A stretch of DNA of 64,000 bases from contig CM055103.1 of assembly GCA_029204225.1 (NCBI GenBank), forward strand, positions 4,707,256 through 4,771,255, in the 5' to 3' direction. Both the position numbers and the translations under genes were made by a program. The notes beneath the pieces were generated by a model. It had not been told where the DNA came from and did not search any database. It worked only from the letters and a program-made list of their open reading frames with translations. This DNA comes from Diphasiastrum complanatum. Taxonomy: Eukaryota > Streptophyta > Lycopodiopsida > Lycopodiales > Lycopodiaceae. Within the stretch, counting starts at the first letter, position 1; the number at the start of each line of letters is the position of its first letter. Shown piece after piece: positions 60,790 through 64,000 of this stretch.

Positions 60790-63640
60790 TGATTCGATGA
60801 CCGGCATGGAGCATAAATTTGACGGACACACATGGACCAAACCAATAACAAGCAATGTGGCATTTAAAGGGGTGGTCCGAGTGAGTTATTATGCTGGGGT
60901 GTTCCAATGTTTTGCTGTGTCTTGTCCACACAAGATAAGTAATGGCCAACACAATAGAACCTTCTTCAAAGGCTTATTACTATGTGATGCCAAGCAATGA
61001 GACACTGACTAGGTTGTTGATACACTCTAGAAAACACTTACATGATGTTCAACTTGGGACATCAAAGAGGAGTATTGAAAACACTCGACTCCTGGTTGAA
61101 AGGGCGGTAAGGGCTGACAAGAATGCTGGACCTAGAAAAGTGCAAATGATGATTGCAAGGGATTTGATCTTATCAACTCTAACCAAGCCTGATCGCTTGC
61201 CAGATGAGGTTGTCGGAGATTTGGAGCTTGGAAACGTTTTGGATGAGTTGATTCCCTTGTCCAAAACAAGAGGTACATCATTTTTTTATAATAAATATTT
61301 GTTTTGAGATTTCTTTTTCTAAAGCCTTGAAATACTTCCAATTCATGTAGCATCTACCTATCCAAGTTACGTCGGATGGTCTCCAAGGCAAAAAGCATAG
61401 TGCTTTGGGAGATGGTTTGGACAGTCTTCTACACCTAAAGAATAATTCAATGTACGACTTCTTTCATGGTAGTAGATTTCCAGGACAAGGTTCTTTGGAA
61501 GAATGATGCTTTGTTTTCAAAATGTCAACGAAGGGACCTGCTTCAAGTGTGGATTTAGTAAATCGAATGCGACGAACAAGCAATGGTGATCTAAAAAATG
61601 CTTGGGTCCAATTTGATCACACCAAAAGAGTAATTGGGTAGTCAACAATGGCATGTCATGTCTACGACCCAAGGTACTTTTATTTTCTTTTCAAACCATA
61701 TTAGACAACTTTTTCCTCTTTAAAGATAAACTTATTATTTTATCATGTTCAGTTTGCAAGAGTTATTGAGCATAGCTACATGTGAGATGAAGGAAGAGGA
61801 TACTGGGGCACGATTTTTTTTTTGGGAGATGCTCAATGCAATCATGGAGCGTGCTGGCCACAACAATGCCGACTTTTGTGGGTCCATGACAGGCGAGGCC
61901 GAGATAAAGTAGAGGGCACTTAGAACAGTGTACAATGGGGGTGCAGACAATGTCATGAGTGGCCATGAGAGGTCATGCCTATTTCATTGGGAACAAAGCC
62001 TCGTGAGACACACCAATGCATATGTTCCCAAGGAACAAATGGCTCAACACAAGATATTATGCGAAAATTGGAGGGCTGCCGCAACCAGGGAAAAAGCATT
62101 GGAACATTACAAGTTAATTAGGCAACGGTGGAGGACAACAAAAGTGAAGTAGTCCGATATCCTAGCTTTCGATAGATGGTTGAGCTGGTGGAAAGTCAGA
62201 ATAGCTCATTGGGGCGATTTCATGGTGGCAGTAAGTTTTTTCCACACCCTTAAATAGCAAATATGATTTGCTTTTATCATTTTTAACTGTTTTTGTTATT
62301 AGATACTGAGATATTTGTTATTTGCATTCGTAAGGTGTTGGATAGCAATGTTGTTGCAAATACTCCACGAACCAATTTATCCAAATCCAAACATGGCAGT
62401 TGGCTTGCTGGAGAGGGGCAGAAAGATAAGATTTCTTTGTATGATGCAACTGTATTTGATATGGCAGATGCTCTTTTTCAAAGAGCAAAACAACATGCAT
62501 ATATTACGGGAAAACATTTGGGTACTGGACCAAGCTTGAAGAATTTACTTGAAAGAAGCTCATCAAAGACTTCATTCAATCCAAAAACGGTATCACAGAC
62601 AGTTCATAAAGTTGTCACAGGCACTCCAATGTACCACAATCAAACCAACTTGGAGGGTGAGAGAGAGACCATGCAACAGAAGAGGAGACCTTCCTTGGTT
62701 GTGGACATAGATGATGATAACAGTCACAGACCAGAATTCATTCAAGCTACCAAGGAACGCAAGGAAAGGGGCCACCCTAAAAAATTATCTTTCAAGTAGA
62801 TGGAAGTGCACCTGGACAAGGTATAGAGACCTCAGACCTCAGGGGCTCTTCCTCAAATGGGTGACTCTGTTTTCTAGGACATGCAAGAGGTGGTGGAACG
62901 CATAGTACATGACACATTTTGGGCAATTAGGAGAACTAACATTGGTAATCATGCTCTCATGTGAAGTCCCAACAAATGATGTGGTCTTGCAATAGTGATT
63001 GCACCCATACTTGGAATCCAAAGAAGAACATCAATCCAACAACAACAAAACTGCCAAGCATCTGGCCTGTCACTGAAGGAACAAAATTGGTGCAATCAGA
63101 GGTGGACATGTTGACTACAACAGAATTTCAGTTGGAAGTGAAGGCTGCTACTGTGAGTAATGTTGCCAATGTTTCTAGCCCCAAACAAGGGGCAGGTCAC
63201 AACAAAGCAGATCACTCCAAAACCCGTGACAACCAATGACCAAGGCATAGGACAAAAGTATCAAAAATGGCACAAACATGTATAGAAAAAGCCCTAACCT
63301 TGAATGCTTCCATGCTAACAGAGAAAGTAGTACTGCAGTCACAACATGAGATTTTTGAAATCGAGACTAAGTCTCCTTTGCAAACGAGGATTTGTTATGA
63401 TGTCCATATACATGCCAATCCATCATGTACTTGTCCAGACTTCCAAAAAAGAGTGGCAGAAGAAAGTCATATACTGTCTGCAAGCATATATGTTTCATTT
63501 TTTTAAGGATTTTGGGATTCGATGAACTAAGCAACATGTTTATTCATCAAGCCAGTCTAAGCGAGCCAAGGTCTTTCAAGCACTCACTCACGGGAGAACG
63601 TATCCATGAATGCAATAGTTATTGTTTTTAGATGGGGGCG
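60790..63640 (+). pseudogene. Decayed SWIM-domain MULE-like transposase
   Basis: Coding blocks in order: KFDGHTWTKPITSNVAFKGV and FQCFAVSCPHKISNG (zinc-binding N-terminal domain), ARDLILSTLTKPDRLPDEVV, TMACHVYDPRY near 61650, an intron with CAG acceptor near 61753, IATCEMKEEDTGARFFFWEM, FCGSMTGEAEIK, VYNGGAD, CLFHWEQSLVRHTNAYVPKE, HKILCENWRAA, FDRWLSWWKVRIAHWGDF, a variable region (62293-62799), and a SWIM zinc finger at about 63425-63500 (SCTCPDFQKR then SYTVCKHICFIFLRILGF in the next frame). The order matches SWIM-type MULE-related proteins. Stops and frameshifts are scattered. No TIR was found, partly because the right end may lie beyond the window. Confidence 0.6.
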
Positions 63641-64000
63641 AATGGCAAAATGGAGTAGCCACATTACAATGCGTGAGTAGGATTGAAATGGGGCATATGA
63701 ATGTTTGGCAAATTTATTTCCATTAGATAGCTTGCACAGTCCGTTCAATAGTATGTTTGTCACCCCTATGGGGTGCTTTGATTATTCGAGTTGGCAAGTC
63801 TAGTTAGTATGGAATTGTACTTTCTCCCTATTACATAGTAGTTTTGTATTACCAACAACCATTTCTTGTAATGTCATGTTTTTTAGTGTTAATGGCTATT
63901 GTAATGGGTAGAATTTTAAAATAATTGCAAGATGTTGTAATGTGTGACATTTAGAAATATAAAACCCTCGATCTAAACTCAAAAAGGCTCGGCTTGGAAA
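63641..64000. other. Downstream interval without recognisable features
   Basis: AT-rich, no open frame of note. It may hold the 3' end of the element containing the SWIM transposase. Confidence 0.35.

Overview
This window looks like nuclear DNA from a land plant with a large, repeat-rich genome. The evidence is a four-exon clade A protein phosphatase 2C gene, nested Ty1/copia and Ty3/gypsy retrotransposons with plant-type primer-binding sites, long (CT)n/(GA)n arrays and AT-rich intergenic DNA. The mix of DNA-transposon families suggests a fern or another non-flowering plant, but that is a weak inference. No tRNA, rRNA, CRISPR array or bacterial-style operon was seen.

Layout. 1-1796: 5' end of a degraded copia element (minus), abutting a broken gypsy gag (1797-3480). 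5550-11385: the only clear host gene, an ABA co-receptor-type PP2C on the minus strand, with a 4.06-kb second intron. 11.4-15.7 kb: no gene, diverged repeats. 15.7-18.2 kb: truncated copia element. 18.2-38.7 kb: a gypsy element (E0) broken by two insertions. One is an 8.9-kb TIR DNA transposon (18950-27848). The other is a gypsy element with two LTRs (E1, 29134-37922). Rejoining the pieces puts E0 protease, linker, RT and RNase H in order. 40.1-45.7 kb: copia scraps and a gypsy 5' half (E2). 48.0-56.76 kb: gypsy pol (E4), interrupted by a MITE-like element and by a copia element with two LTRs and a perfect 5-bp target duplication. 56.8-63.6 kb: a ParB-like DGNHR-motif ORF (minus), three related foldback hairpins, and a decayed SWIM-domain, MULE-like transposase (plus).

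The most unusual object is the 18950-27848 DNA transposon. Between palindromic TIRs it carries two rightward genes and two leftward genes. The rightward genes encode a putative BAH-domain protein and a histone H3-like protein with an H3-type N-terminal motif, a long proline tract and a C-terminal histone fold. The leftward genes encode an unknown protein with a probable GC-AG intron and a spliced, coiled-coil-bearing putative transposase. The converging genes are separated by three 70-bp palindromic repeats. Three of the four genes have a TAG that one C-to-T change from CAG would explain, so this copy appears to be decaying. I propose that the chromatin-type proteins help the element cope with host chromatin. 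This is a hypothesis, not something the sequence proves.
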